Assembly (NCBI RefSeq): GCF_003751635.1
Contig: NZ_RJVI01000003.1
Span: 310,230 to 374,229, forward strand
Reading direction: 5' to 3'
DNA: 64,000 nucleotides
Origin: Inmirania thermothiophila
GTDB taxonomy: Bacteria; Pseudomonadota; Gammaproteobacteria; DSM-100275
Positions within the stretch are counted from its first letter, which is position 1, and each line of letters opens with the position of its first letter. Of the stretch, positions 8,415-17,075 are shown one piece after another. The notes below the pieces were generated by a model. The model worked only from the letters and a program-made list of their open reading frames with translations, ran no database searches and was not told the origin of the DNA. Both the position numbers and the translations under genes were made by a program.

Positions 8415-9316
8415 TCCTCCGGCTTGAAGACGAACTGGATCTCGCGCATGCGGTCGAAGACCTCCGGGTCGGAGGGCACCGGCAGCGGTGCGGCGCGGTA
8501 GACGGCCTCCTCGGCCGACTTGTCGAAGGCGGCGTTGCCGCTGCTGCGGGCGATCTGCACCCCCGCCACGTCCCCCCCGGGGATCAGCCGCACGCGCACG
8601 ATGGCTGATAACCCCTTGGGCAGCCCCGTCGGGCGCACCCACGCGCGCTCGACGCGCTGACGGATGGCGTCCGTGTAGCGCGCGACCTCCTGCAGCGCAA
8701 GCCGCGCACGCTCTTGTGCGAGCCGGCGCTGCTCCTCCTCCAGGGCACGCCGCCGCGCCTCCTCCTCGGCCTTGCGGCGGGCCTCCTCCTCCGCCTTGCG
8801 GCGGGCCTCCTCCTCGGCCTTGCGCCGCTCGGCCTCGGCGATTTTACGCTCGCGCTCGAGGGCGGCCAAACGCTCGGCCTCGGCCTTCTTCCTGCGCTCG
8901 AGTTCGGCCAGGCGCCGGGCCTCCGCCTCCTGCTCGCGGCGCAGCGCGGCGAGCCGCTTCGCCTCCTGCGCCGCCTTCGCCTTCTGCTCGACGAGGGCCT
9001 CGAGCCGGCGCTCCTCCGCGGCCCGCCGGCGGCGCAGCTCGGCGAGGCGCCGCTCCTCCTGCTCGCGCGCAAGCCGCGCCTTCCTCGCCGCCTCCTCCTC
9101 GGCCTTGCGCCGCTCGGCCTCGGCGCGCTCCAGGGCGGCAAGCTCCCGCTGCACGCGCTGCTCGTCGAGGGCCACCGCCTGCACGATCTCCACGCGCTCG
9201 GGCTGCGGCAGGCGCGGCGAGAAGGAGAGGCTCGCCGCCAGCAGGCCCAGCAGCCCGGCGTGCAGGAGGAGCGAATAGAGCAGCGCGCGGGGGCGTTCGC
9301 GGATCTCGCGCCACAT
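8411..9316 (-). CDS. tolA: Tol-Pal system protein TolA
   Basis: 301 residues. N-terminal membrane anchor (about residues 12-32, [20 protein letters not shown]) that would contact TolQ/TolR, a long charged helix rich in Lys, Glu, Arg and Ala (about 50-205), and a C-terminal domain. The C-terminal domain has [20 protein letters not shown] and [20 protein letters not shown], typical of TonB/TolA C-terminal folds that reach TolB/Pal. The helical domain includes three DNA-level 24-bp repeats. It is shorter than the E. coli protein because of a shorter helix. It starts 1 nt after the tolR stop. Confidence 0.95.
   Translation of the reverse strand: MWREIRERPRALLYSLLLHAGLLGLLAASLSFSPRLPQPERVEIVQAVALDEQRVQRELAALERAEAERRKAEEEAARKARLAREQEERRLAELRRRRAAEERRLEALVEQKAKAAQEAKRLAALRREQEAEARRLAELERRKKAEAERLAALERERKIAEAERRKAEEEARRKAEEEARRKAEEEARRRALEEEQRRLAQERARLALQEVARYTDAIRQRVERAWVRPTGLPKGLSAIVRVRLIPGGDVAGVQIARSSGNAAFDKSAEEAVYRAAPLPVPSDPEVFDRMREIQFVFKPEE
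8757..8828 (-). repeat. Three tandem 24-bp repeats in tolA
   Basis: Units at 8757-8780, 8781-8804 and 8805-8828, differing at only one to three bases. Each encodes the octapeptide RKAEEEAR of the TolA helix. They keep the reading frame, so copy number could change helix length without a frameshift. Confidence 0.85.
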
Positions 9317-9317
9317 C

Positions 9318-9755
9318 TCAGGAGCCCGTCTCCGGCGGCTCGGTCATGAGGCCCACGCTGGGCGCGCCGGCGCGCTGGAGCAGGACCATCGCCCGGACCA
9401 CCGCGCCGTAGGGCACGCGGCGGTCGGCGCGCACCAGCACGGGCGTCTGCGGGCGGCGGCGCAGCACCGCGGCGGCGCGGGCCATGAGGGTCTGCGCCTC
9501 CAGCGGGCGCTCGGCGCCGTCGCCGACGTTGAGGTACATGCGCCCCTCGGCGTCCACGGTGAGGATGAGGGGTTCGGCCTCGCGCCGCGGCAGGGGCTCG
9601 CTCGCCGCCGCCGGAAGCTCCACCTGCACCCCCTGGGTCAGCAGCGGCGCGGTGATGATGAAGATCACCAGCAGCACCAGCATCACGTCGATGTAGGGCA
9701 CGACGTTGATCTCGGCCATGGGGCGGCGGCGGGTCCGGCGCGGGGGCGTGCTCAT
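9318..9755 (-). CDS. tolR: Tol-Pal system protein TolR
   Basis: 145 residues. A single membrane segment, INVVPYIDVMLVLLVIFIIT, carries the conserved Asp of ExbD/TolR proton channels. The periplasmic ExbD-like domain ends PSVGLMTEP. The start ATG 9755 overlaps the tolQ stop by 4 bp; the longer frame to 9989 lies inside tolQ. With TolQ it harvests proton-motive force to energise TolA. Confidence 0.95.
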   Translation of the reverse strand: MSTPPRRTRRRPMAEINVVPYIDVMLVLLVIFIITAPLLTQGVQVELPAAASEPLPRREAEPLILTVDAEGRMYLNVGDGAERPLEAQTLMARAAAVLRRRPQTPVLVRADRRVPYGAVVRAMVLLQRAGAPSVGLMTEPPETGS

Positions 9756-10426
9756 GCCGCGTGCACCTGGCGCTGGAGGATGCTGGCGAACTCCTCGGCG
9801 AAGGTCTCGTAGCGGGTCACGAGCCGCTCGAGGTCGTTGGCGTAGCGGTTGTAGGCGATCACCGCCGGGATCGCCGCGAACAGGCCCATGGCGGTGGCCA
9901 CCAGCGCCTCGGCGATGCCGGGGGCGACCTGGGCCAGCGTCGCCTGCTGGACGTGGGCGAGGGAGCGGAAGGCGTTCATGATCCCCCACACGGTGCCGAA
10001 GAGGCCGACGTAGGGGCTGGTGGAGCCCACGGTGGCGAGGAAGGAGAGGTGGTGCTCGAGGCGGTCGGTCTCGCGCGTGAGCGCCACGCGCATCTGCCGC
10101 TGCGCCCCCTCCAGCACCACCTTGGGGTCCATGCCGCCCTGGCGCCGCAGGCGCAGGAACTCGCTCATGCCGGCGCGGAAGATCTCGGCGAGCCCGCGGG
10201 CCGCGCCGCCGTCGGCGATCTCCTTGTACATCTCGCCGAGGCTGCCGCCGGACCAGAAGCGGTCCTCGAAGGCGTCGGCCTCGGCGCGCGCCGCCCGCAG
10301 CACCGCGGCCTTGTGGAAGATGATGGTCCAGGAGGCGACGGAGGCGGCGAGCAGCATCAGCATCACCGCCTGGACCAAAGGGCTCGCCCCGGTGACGAGG
10401 TGGAGGATGGAGAGATCGGCGTTCAC
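9752..10426 (-). CDS. tolQ: Tol-Pal system protein TolQ
   Basis: 224 residues, three membrane segments: VQAVMLMLLAASVASWTIIF near the N-terminus, LATVGSTSPYVGLFGTVWGI, and IAEALVATAMGLFAAIPAV. The last two hold the small residues and Thr of the MotA/TolQ/ExbB channel. The start is GTG 10426, overlapping the ybgC stop by 4 bp. Together with TolR it forms the inner-membrane motor of the Tol complex. Confidence 0.95.
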   Translation of the reverse strand: MNADLSILHLVTGASPLVQAVMLMLLAASVASWTIIFHKAAVLRAARAEADAFEDRFWSGGSLGEMYKEIADGGAARGLAEIFRAGMSEFLRLRRQGGMDPKVVLEGAQRQMRVALTRETDRLEHHLSFLATVGSTSPYVGLFGTVWGIMNAFRSLAHVQQATLAQVAPGIAEALVATAMGLFAAIPAVIAYNRYANDLERLVTRYETFAEEFASILQRQVHAA

Positions 10427-10827
10427 TTCATGAGCTCCCGGATCAGGGCCGGCGGCAGGCGCCGCGGGCGCAGCCGCTCGGCGTCGAGGCACGCCACCCG
10501 CACCCGCGCCCGCACGACCCGGCCCGGCGGCGAGACGCGCTCGATGGCCTGGGCGAAGGTCAGGCTCGCACCGCCGCGCTCGGCCACCGCGACGCTCACC
10601 GCCAGCTCGTCGTCGAGCCGCGCCGGGGCGTCGAAGTGCAGCTCGGCGCTGCGCACGGCGAAGAGCACGCCGGCCTCGCGCCGCAGCCGCTCCTGGCCGA
10701 GGCCGAGGGCGCGCAGCCACTCCGTGCGCGCCCGCTCCAGGTAGCGCAGGTAGTTGGCGTAGTAGACCACGCCGGCGGCGTCGGTATCCTCGTAGTAGAC
10801 GCGCACGCGCCAAAGGAACGGGTTCAC
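10423..10827 (-). CDS. ybgC: Acyl-CoA thioesterase YbgC
   Basis: 134 residues. Hotdog-fold thioesterase of the 4-hydroxybenzoyl-CoA thioesterase type. The N-terminal VYYEDTDAAGVVYYANYLRY carries the catalytic Asp, and LERARTEWLRALG completes the family signature. It is the standard first gene of tol operons. GTG 10827 is chosen over a longer frame starting inside ruvB because it matches the family N-terminus and lies 16 nt after the ruvB stop. Confidence 0.95.
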   Translation of the reverse strand: MNPFLWRVRVYYEDTDAAGVVYYANYLRYLERARTEWLRALGLGQERLRREAGVLFAVRSAELHFDAPARLDDELAVSVAVAERGGASLTFAQAIERVSPPGRVVRARVRVACLDAERLRPRRLPPALIRELMK

Positions 10828-10843
10828 GTTCTCACGTCCGCGT

Positions 10844-11890
10844 TCACGGTTCGTCGAAGAGGTCGAGGGCCTCCTGCGGCGGATCCGGCCGCGGCGGCGC
10901 GAGGCCGAAGTGGGCATAGGCGAGCCGCGTCGCCATGCGCCCGCGCGCGGTGCGCACCAGGTAGCCCTGCTGGATCAGATAGGGCTCGATCACGTCCTCG
11001 AGGGTGCCGCGCTCCTCGCCGAGGGCGGCGGCGAGGCTGTCGATGCCCACCGGGCCGCCGTCGAACTTGTCGATGATGGTGCGCAGCAGGCGCCGGTCCA
11101 TGCCGTCGAAGCCGCTGCGGTCCACCTTGAGGAGGTCCAGGGCGGCGGCGGCGGTGGCGGCGTCGATGCGCCCGTCGCCGCGCACCTGGGCGTAGTCGCG
11201 CACCCGGCGCAGGAGCCGGTTGGCGATGCGCGGCGTGCCGCGGGCGCGGGCGGCGATCTCGCGCGCCCCCTCGGTGCTGAGCTCGACGCCGAGGATGCGC
11301 GCCGAGCGCGCGACGATGGCGGCCAGCTCCTCCACGTCGTAGAACTCGAGGCGCTGGACGATGCCGAAGCGGTCGCGCAGGGGCGAGGTCAGGAGCCCCG
11401 CGCGCGTGGTCGCCCCCACCAGGGTGAAGGGCGGCAGGTCGAGCTTGATGGAGCGCGCCGCCGGCCCCTCGCCGATGACGATGTCGAGCTGGTAGTCCTC
11501 CATCGCCGGGTAGAGGACCTCCTCCACCTGGGGGCTCAGGCGGTGGATCTCGTCGACGAAGAGGACGTCGCGGGGCTCGAGGTTGGTCAGCAGCGCCGCC
11601 AGGTCCCCCGGGCGCTCCAGCACCGGCCCCGCGGTCTGGCGCAGGCCGACGCCGAGCTCGTTGGCGATGACGCGGGCGAGGGTGGTCTTGCCGAGGCCCG
11701 GTGGGCCGAAGATGAGGACGTGGTCGAGGGCCTCGCCGCGCATGCGCGCGGCACCGATGAAGATCTCGAGCTGCTCGCGCACCGGCCCCTGCCCGATGTA
11801 CTCGGCCAGGCGGCGCGGGCGCAGGGCGCGGTCGAGGGCCTCGTCCTCGCCCCTCGCCGCCGGGCTCACGAGCCGCTGCTCTGGCTGCAT
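10844..11890 (-). CDS. ruvB: Holliday junction branch migration helicase RuvB
   Basis: 348 residues, full length. AAA+ motor: Walker [17 protein letters not shown], Walker [11 protein letters not shown], sensor region [19 protein letters not shown] winged-helix C-terminal domain ends [16 protein letters not shown]. RuvB hexamers drive branch migration with RuvA. ATG start; about 63 bp separate it from ruvA. Confidence 0.97.
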   Translation of the reverse strand: MQPEQRLVSPAARGEDEALDRALRPRRLAEYIGQGPVREQLEIFIGAARMRGEALDHVLIFGPPGLGKTTLARVIANELGVGLRQTAGPVLERPGDLAALLTNLEPRDVLFVDEIHRLSPQVEEVLYPAMEDYQLDIVIGEGPAARSIKLDLPPFTLVGATTRAGLLTSPLRDRFGIVQRLEFYDVEELAAIVARSARILGVELSTEGAREIAARARGTPRIANRLLRRVRDYAQVRGDGRIDAATAAAALDLLKVDRSGFDGMDRRLLRTIIDKFDGGPVGIDSLAAALGEERGTLEDVIEPYLIQQGYLVRTARGRMATRLAYAHFGLAPPRPDPPQEALDLFDEP

Positions 11891-11953
11891 CCGCGCTCCC
11901 CCTGCTGGCCGCGGCCCATTCTACAGGCAGCGGCGGCGCCGGTCGCGCCGGGC

Positions 11954-12541
11954 TCAGCGCACCGCCCGCTGGAGGGCGCGGCGGATGAGCGCCTCGGCGC
12001 CGAGGCCGGGCTCGGCGGCGGCGCGCACCAGCCGCTCCGCCTCGGCGGTGCGGTAGCCGAGGGCGACCAGCGCCTCCACCGCCTCGGCGGCGGCGTCCCC
12101 AGACCCGCCCCCGGTCACGGCACCGCCCGTCCCCGCCGCCTCCGGCAGGCGGTCGCGCATCTCCACCAGGAGCCGCTCGGCGGTCTTGCGCCCGACCCCG
12201 GGGAGGCGCGTCAGGGCGGCGGCGTCGCCCGCCTCGACGCAGCGCGCGAACTGCTCCGCCGACATCCCGGACAGGATCGCCAGCGCCAGCCGCGGTCCCA
12301 CCCCGCTGACCCGGATCAGGGTCCGGAAGAGGGCCCGCTCGGCCTCGCTGTGGAAGCCGTAGACGGTGAGCGTGTCCTCACGTACCGCGAGATGGGTGTG
12401 CAGCACCACCTCGGCGGCGTCCTCGGGCAGGGCGTAGAAGGTGGACATGGGGGCCTCGACCTCGATCCCGACGCCGCCCACCTCCACCAGCAGGTGGGGC
12501 GGGCGGCGCGCGAGCAGCCGTCCCCGCAGGCGCGAGATCAC
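11954..12541 (-). CDS. ruvA: Holliday junction DNA-binding protein RuvA
   Basis: 195 residues. OB-fold N-terminus (ISRLRGRLLARRPPHLLVEV), central helix-hairpin-helix motifs (LIRVSGVGPRLALAILSG, LTRLPGVGRKTAERLLVEM), a Gly/Ala-rich linker, and the C-terminal RuvB-binding three-helix domain (AVEALVALGYRTAEAERLV). The start is GTG 12541, overlapping the ruvC stop by 4 bp. Confidence 0.96.
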   Translation of the reverse strand: MISRLRGRLLARRPPHLLVEVGGVGIEVEAPMSTFYALPEDAAEVVLHTHLAVREDTLTVYGFHSEAERALFRTLIRVSGVGPRLALAILSGMSAEQFARCVEAGDAAALTRLPGVGRKTAERLLVEMRDRLPEAAGTGGAVTGGGSGDAAAEAVEALVALGYRTAEAERLVRAAAEPGLGAEALIRRALQRAVR

Positions 12542-13014
12542 CGCGGCCGCCCCCGGTGCTGGCCGTGGCAGAGGGCCACGGCGAGGGCGTCGGCGGCGTC
12601 CGCGGCGAGGGGCTCGCGGATGGCGAGCAGGGCCCGCACCATGTAGGCCACCTGCGCCTTGGAGGCGCGCCCGGTGCCGGTCACGGCCTGCTTGACCACG
12701 CCCGGCGCGTACTCGGCCACCGGCAGGCCCGCGGCGGTGGCGGCGCACAGCGCGGCGCCGCGGGCCTGGCCGAGCTTGAGGGCGGCGGCGACGTTGCGGT
12801 GCACGAACACCTCCTCCACCGCCGCCTCGGCCGGTTGGTGGGTGCTCACCACGTCGCGCACGCCCTCGAAGATGGCGTGCAGGCGGCCGGTGAAGGGCCC
12901 GGGCGGCGGCGCGATGCAGCCCCAGGCGACGGCGCGGGCGCGCCCACCGTCCAGCTCCACGACGCCGTAGCCGGTGACGCGGGAGCCGGGGTCGATGCCC
13001 AGGATGCGCACCAC
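12538..13014 (-). CDS. ruvC: Holliday junction resolvase RuvC
   Basis: 158 residues, RNase H-like endonuclease that cuts Holliday junctions as a dimer. Acidic catalytic residues are seen in ILGIDPGSRVTGYG, in AAVEEVFVHRN, and in the terminal DAADALAVALCH. It lies 4 nt downstream of yebC, the common yebC-ruvCAB order of gammaproteobacteria. Confidence 0.97.
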   Translation of the reverse strand: MVRILGIDPGSRVTGYGVVELDGGRARAVAWGCIAPPPGPFTGRLHAIFEGVRDVVSTHQPAEAAVEEVFVHRNVAAALKLGQARGAALCAATAAGLPVAEYAPGVVKQAVTGTGRASKAQVAYMVRALLAIREPLAADAADALAVALCHGQHRGRPR

Positions 13015-13018
13015 GCCG

Positions 13019-13765
<747 letters not shown>

Positions 13766-13796
13766 GGGAACGCAAGTCCTCGTTTTCTTGAGGGGT

Positions 13797-14087
13797 TCAG
13801 GGGTGGCGGAATGATACCCGGGGGGTCGTCGCGGTGCCAGCGCGGGCGGTGAGGGCGGCCACCGCGGCGGCTGCGGCCCGCGCCGAGAGCACGAGCCCGA
13901 GGTGGCTCGCGGCCACGGTTTCGTGGCGCCAGGCCGCCGGGTGGCGGGTCTCGGCCACGGCGACGACGCCGTCGTGGGGGGCGGGCAGGCGGGCGAGGAG
14001 GGCGAGGCTGGGGCAGGCGAGCCACAGCCCGTGCACGAGGAGCACGGGGTCGCCGGGGCGGGCGCGGTCGGCGTCGGTGGGGGGCAT
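13797..14087 (-). pseudogene. Remnant of an alpha/beta-hydrolase (lipase-like) gene, central part lost
   Basis: A 96-codon reading frame that joins the two ends of an alpha/beta-hydrolase. The start has [20 protein letters not shown], like the first strand and HG oxyanion region of lipase-like hydrolases. It then runs directly into [20 protein letters not shown] and [17 protein letters not shown], like the C-terminal Asp/His region of small esterases (DGTV, then SHTGLL). The usual 100 or more residues in between, including the nucleophile elbow GxSxG, are absent. The frame stays open, so an internal in-frame deletion is likely. It sits between yebC and nrtR. It could still be expressed as a short protein, but not as a normal hydrolase. 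Confidence 0.55.
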
Positions 14088-14153
14088 GGGCCAGGCGGCG
14101 GGTGAAGAACGATCACCTTGCCACGGGGCGCCGGGGGAGGGAAGGGGGACGGG

Positions 14154-14182
14154 TTGTGGCCGCTTGGTGTAGCAAGTACACT
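14154..14182 (+). promoter_or_regulatory. Promoter of nrtR-nadA
   Basis: -35 TTGTGG (14154-14159), spacer of exactly 17 bp, -10 TACACT (14177-14182). The predicted start of transcription is near 14189, about 25 nt before the proposed TTG start. The -10 box is part of the first palindromic operator, so repressor binding would block RNA polymerase. Confidence 0.65.
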
Positions 14183-14206
14183 GGTCCGCGGGTGTAGACC
14201 GTACAC
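14167..14206 (+). promoter_or_regulatory. Twin palindromic operators, probably bound by NrtR
   Basis: Two perfect inverted repeats of the form GTGTA-N5-TACAC: GTGTAGCAAGTACAC at 14167-14181 and GTGTAGACCGTACAC at 14192-14206. Their centres are 25 bp apart, so they lie on roughly similar faces of the helix. The first overlaps the -10 box; the second lies at about +3 to +17. Given the adjacent NrtR gene, autoregulation of nrtR-nadA is the natural reading (inference). Confidence 0.7.
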
Positions 14207-14213
14207 GAAGCCG

Positions 14214-14864
14214 TTGACGGACGGGATCGCAGGCGGGACGGCCGCCGCCCCCATCGCGGTGGCGGTGCTGGTGGTGCTCTTCAGCGTCGAGGACGGCGCC
14301 CTGGGGGTGCACCTGCTGCCGGCCGGCGCCGGCAGGTGGCGCCTTCCCGGGCGGCGGCTCGCCGCCGAGGAGGATCTCGAGGAGGCCGCGGCGGAGGTGC
14401 TGGCGGAGGTCTTCGGCGCCGAGGCCACGCACCTCGAGCAGCTCTACACCTTCGGTGCCGCCGGGCGCGGCGACGGCGTGCGGGAGGTGGCGGTGGCCTA
14501 CTTCGCGCTCGCCCCGGTGGGCAGCGCCCCGGCGCGGCCCGGCAGGCGCTTCGCCGTGGACGGGCTGCCGCCGCTTGCCGGGGATCATGCCGAGGTGGTG
14601 GCGCTGGCGGTGGAGCGGCTGCGGGCCAAGATCCACTACTCGACCCTGGGGCTGCGCTTCCTGCCGCGGCCGTTCACGCTCCGGGAGCTGCAGGAGGTCT
14701 TCGAGGCGGTGCTGGGCGAGCCCCTGGACAAGCGCAACTTCCGCAAGCGCATGCTCGCCATCGGCTGCATCGAGGACACGGGCCGCAGGGTGCGGCAGGG
14801 CAACCACCGGCCGGCGCGCCTCTACCGGGCGCGGCACGGCGACCGGGTGGAGATCGTTCGCTGA
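14214..14864 (+). CDS. nrtR: NrtR-type Nudix-related transcriptional repressor of NAD synthesis
   Basis: 216 residues from the TTG at 14214. The N-terminal half is a Nudix fold whose Nudix box (about residues 46-69, [20 protein letters not shown]) has lost the key Arg and one of the paired Glu (AEVLAEVFG where an active enzyme has REUxEExG), so hydrolase activity is doubtful. The C-terminal half is the NrtR winged helix: [39 protein letters not shown]. NrtR proteins repress NAD genes and respond to ADP-ribose or related nucleotides. TTG is chosen because the operators and promoter end just upstream; a start at 14118 would place them inside the gene. Cotranscribed with nadA (23 nt gap). Confidence 0.85.
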   Translation: MTDGIAGGTAAAPIAVAVLVVLFSVEDGALGVHLLPAGAGRWRLPGRRLAAEEDLEEAAAEVLAEVFGAEATHLEQLYTFGAAGRGDGVREVAVAYFALAPVGSAPARPGRRFAVDGLPPLAGDHAEVVALAVERLRAKIHYSTLGLRFLPRPFTLRELQEVFEAVLGEPLDKRNFRKRMLAIGCIEDTGRRVRQGNHRPARLYRARHGDRVEIVR

Positions 14865-14887
14865 GGGCAGCGGGGAGGAGGCGGATC

Positions 14888-15970
14888 ATGCATGCCAAGG
14901 TGGAGCCGCAGCCGGGGCCGGCGCGCATCCTGCGCCCGGAGGAGATCCCGGCGGTGCAGCCGGAGGTGCTCGAGCCGGCGGAGCGCGAGGCGCTGCGGGC
15001 GCGCATCAAGCGCCTGCTCGAGGAGCAGGACGCGGTGCTGGTGGCCCACTACTACACGGATCCGGAGCTGCAGCGCCTGGCCGACGAGACCGGGGGGCAT
15101 GTCTCGGACTCCCTCGACATGGCGCGCTTCGGCCACGAGCATCCGGCCTCGACGCTGGTGGTCTGCGGCGTGCGCTTCATGGGCGAGACCGCCAAGATCC
15201 TCAACCCCGAGAAGCGGGTCCTCATGCCCGACCTCGGCGCCGAGTGCTCCCTCGACCTCGCCTGCCCGGCGGAGGCGTTCGCCGCCTTCTGCGACCGGCA
15301 CCCCGACCGCACGGTGGTGGTATACGCCAACACCAGCGCGGCGGTGAAGGCGCGCGCCGACTGGATGGTGACCTCGGGCAGCGCCCTCGACGTGGTGCGC
15401 CACCTCAAGGCGCGCGGCGAGCGGATCCTGTGGGCGCCCGACCGCCATCTCGGCCGCTGGGTGCGCGAGCAGACCGGGGCCGACATGCTGCTGTGGGACG
15501 GCGCCTGCGTGGTCCACGAGTCCTTCCAGGCCGAGGCCCTCGCGCGGCTGCGGGCCGAGCATCCGCAGGCCAAGGTGCTGGTCCATCCGGAGTCGCCGGC
15601 GGAGGTGGTGGCCCAGGCCGACTACGTGGGCTCCACCTCGGGCATCATCGAGGCGGCGCGGCGCATGGACGCCGAGGTCTTCATCGTCGCCACCGAGCCC
15701 GGCATCTTCCACAAGATGCGCGAGGCGGCCCCGGGCAAGACCTTCATCGAGGCCCCCACGGGCGGGCGCGGCGCCACCTGCACCAGCTGCGAGCGCTGCC
15801 CGTGGATGGCTATGAACGGCCTCAGGCGCCTGGCGCAGGTGCTGGAGACGGGGGCGAACGAGGTCCACGTCGACCCCGCCGTCGCCGAGCGCGCCCTGGT
15901 CCCGATCCGCCGCCTGCTGGACTTCGCCCGCGCGCGCCGCCAGGAGATCTACGGCAACAACGACGCCTGA
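14888..15970 (+). CDS. nadA: Quinolinate synthase NadA
   Basis: 360 residues. Condenses iminoaspartate with dihydroxyacetone phosphate to quinolinate using a [4Fe-4S] cluster. The three cluster cysteines are recognisable in [25 protein letters not shown] and [35 protein letters not shown] and [18 protein letters not shown] are the substrate-site signatures. Second gene of the nrtR-nadA operon. nadB and nadC, its usual partners, are not in this window. Confidence 0.96.
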   Translation: MHAKVEPQPGPARILRPEEIPAVQPEVLEPAEREALRARIKRLLEEQDAVLVAHYYTDPELQRLADETGGHVSDSLDMARFGHEHPASTLVVCGVRFMGETAKILNPEKRVLMPDLGAECSLDLACPAEAFAAFCDRHPDRTVVVYANTSAAVKARADWMVTSGSALDVVRHLKARGERILWAPDRHLGRWVREQTGADMLLWDGACVVHESFQAEALARLRAEHPQAKVLVHPESPAEVVAQADYVGSTSGIIEAARRMDAEVFIVATEPGIFHKMREAAPGKTFIEAPTGGRGATCTSCERCPWMAMNGLRRLAQVLETGANEVHVDPAVAERALVPIRRLLDFARARRQEIYGNNDA

Positions 15971-15977
15971 GCGCGGC

Positions 15978-16625
15978 TCACAGCCGCTCGAGGATCTCGG
16001 CCTTCTTGCGCCGGAACTCCTCGTCGGTGATGACGCCCTCGTCGCGCAGCCGCTTGAGGCGGCGCAGCAGCTCCACCGGGTCGGAGGCGGCGGCCGGGGC
16101 CGCCGGGACCGCGGCCGGGGGTTCTTCGGCCCGCGGCCGGGCGGCGGTGGCCGCCACCGGGGCGGCCAGGGCCGCAAGGCGCGCATGGATGCGCTCGCGC
16201 AGGCGGGCGTTGAGCGCCGCCTGGTCCTCGACGTTGCCGCCGCCGCGCACCTCGACCCGGTAGCCCTGCACCGCCTCGCCCATGGCGGTGCGGCCCGCCA
16301 CGGGCAGGATCAGCACGCGATGGACGTAGCGCGCCTCGACGAAGCGGGCGCGGGGGTCGGCATCGGGCGAGGGCGGGGGCGTCACCTCGACGTAGAGCCC
16401 CGGCGCATCCCCCTGGAGGCGGAAGATGCGCCGGCCGGGGAACTCGCGCGCGAGCACGTCGCGCACCGCCGCCTCCACCTCGGCCCGGGGCAGCGGGTAG
16501 ATGCGCACGGGGGCGGGCTCCGGCTGCGGGCGCGCGGCGGCGCAGCCCGCAAGCAGGGCGGCGGCGAGGACGAGGGCGGCGGGGCGGCGGGGCAGGCGGG
16601 ATTCTCCGTGCCGGGGATGCGCCAT
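15978..16625 (-). CDS. Lipoprotein with C-terminal SHOCT domain
   Basis: 215 residues, unknown function. N-terminal lipoprotein signal ending LLAGC (Cys28). A middle part has ARFVEARYVHRVLILPV and QGYRVEVRGGGNVEDQ, predicted to be beta-rich. An Ala/Pro linker follows, then a terminal SHOCT helix pair, LLRRLKRLRDEGVITDEEF. SHOCT (short C-terminal) domains are often oligomerisation elements. The ATG 16625 lies 5 nt after the nudB stop; a GTG four codons upstream overlaps nudB and is less likely. Convergent with nadA. Confidence 0.7.
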   Translation of the reverse strand: MAHPRHGESRLPRRPAALVLAAALLAGCAAARPQPEPAPVRIYPLPRAEVEAAVRDVLAREFPGRRIFRLQGDAPGLYVEVTPPPSPDADPRARFVEARYVHRVLILPVAGRTAMGEAVQGYRVEVRGGGNVEDQAALNARLRERIHARLAALAAPVAATAARPRAEEPPAAVPAAPAAASDPVELLRRLKRLRDEGVITDEEFRRKKAEILERL

Positions 16626-16630
16626 CGAAT

Positions 16631-17071
16631 CTAGCACGCCGCGGCGGGGACGAAGTTGCGGATCGCGTCCCGGTCGGTCCAGGAGCTCGCGAGCCGCGCC
16701 GCCGCCTCCCGCGGCAGCCAGCGCCAGGCCCGGTGCTCGCCCGGCGCGAGGCGCACCACCACCGGCTGCGGCAGCTCGACGCGGAAGACGTGCTCCACGT
16801 TCTCGGTCACCCCGGGGGCGAAGCGGTGGCGCCAGGGCGGCAGGATCGGGAAGCGGTTGGTGCGCCGGCAGTCGATCACGGGCACGCCCTCGATCCCGGT
16901 CTCCTCGGCGAGCTCGCGCACCGCCGCCTCCTGCGGGGTCTCGTCCCAGCCGAGGGATCCCGTCACCGACTGCCAGAAGCCCGGCGGGTGGACGCGTTCG
17001 AGCAGCAGCACGTGCCCCAGCGCGGTGTGCACCACCACCAGGACCGACTCGGGGCGGCGGAAGCCCGCCAC
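16631..17071 (-). CDS. nudB: Dihydroneopterin triphosphate diphosphatase NudB
   Basis: 146 residues, Nudix hydrolase that removes pyrophosphate from dihydroneopterin triphosphate in folate synthesis. Nudix box GSLGWDETPQEAAVRELAEETG is complete (G-x5-E-x7-REUxEExG; positions about 37-60). WQSVTGSLGWDE and WRHRFAPGVTENVEHVF are NudB-specific. Starts with GTG 17071, 4 nt downstream of the aspS stop; aspS-nudB is a common gammaproteobacterial order. Confidence 0.92.
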   Translation of the reverse strand: MAGFRRPESVLVVVHTALGHVLLLERVHPPGFWQSVTGSLGWDETPQEAAVRELAEETGIEGVPVIDCRRTNRFPILPPWRHRFAPGVTENVEHVFRVELPQPVVVRLAPGEHRAWRWLPREAAARLASSWTDRDAIRNFVPAAAC

Positions 17072-17075
17072 GGGG

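Noticed and set aside
8700..9140. CRISPR-like repetitive region
   Set aside because: The repeats are the coding repeats of the TolA charged helix, tandem without spacers.
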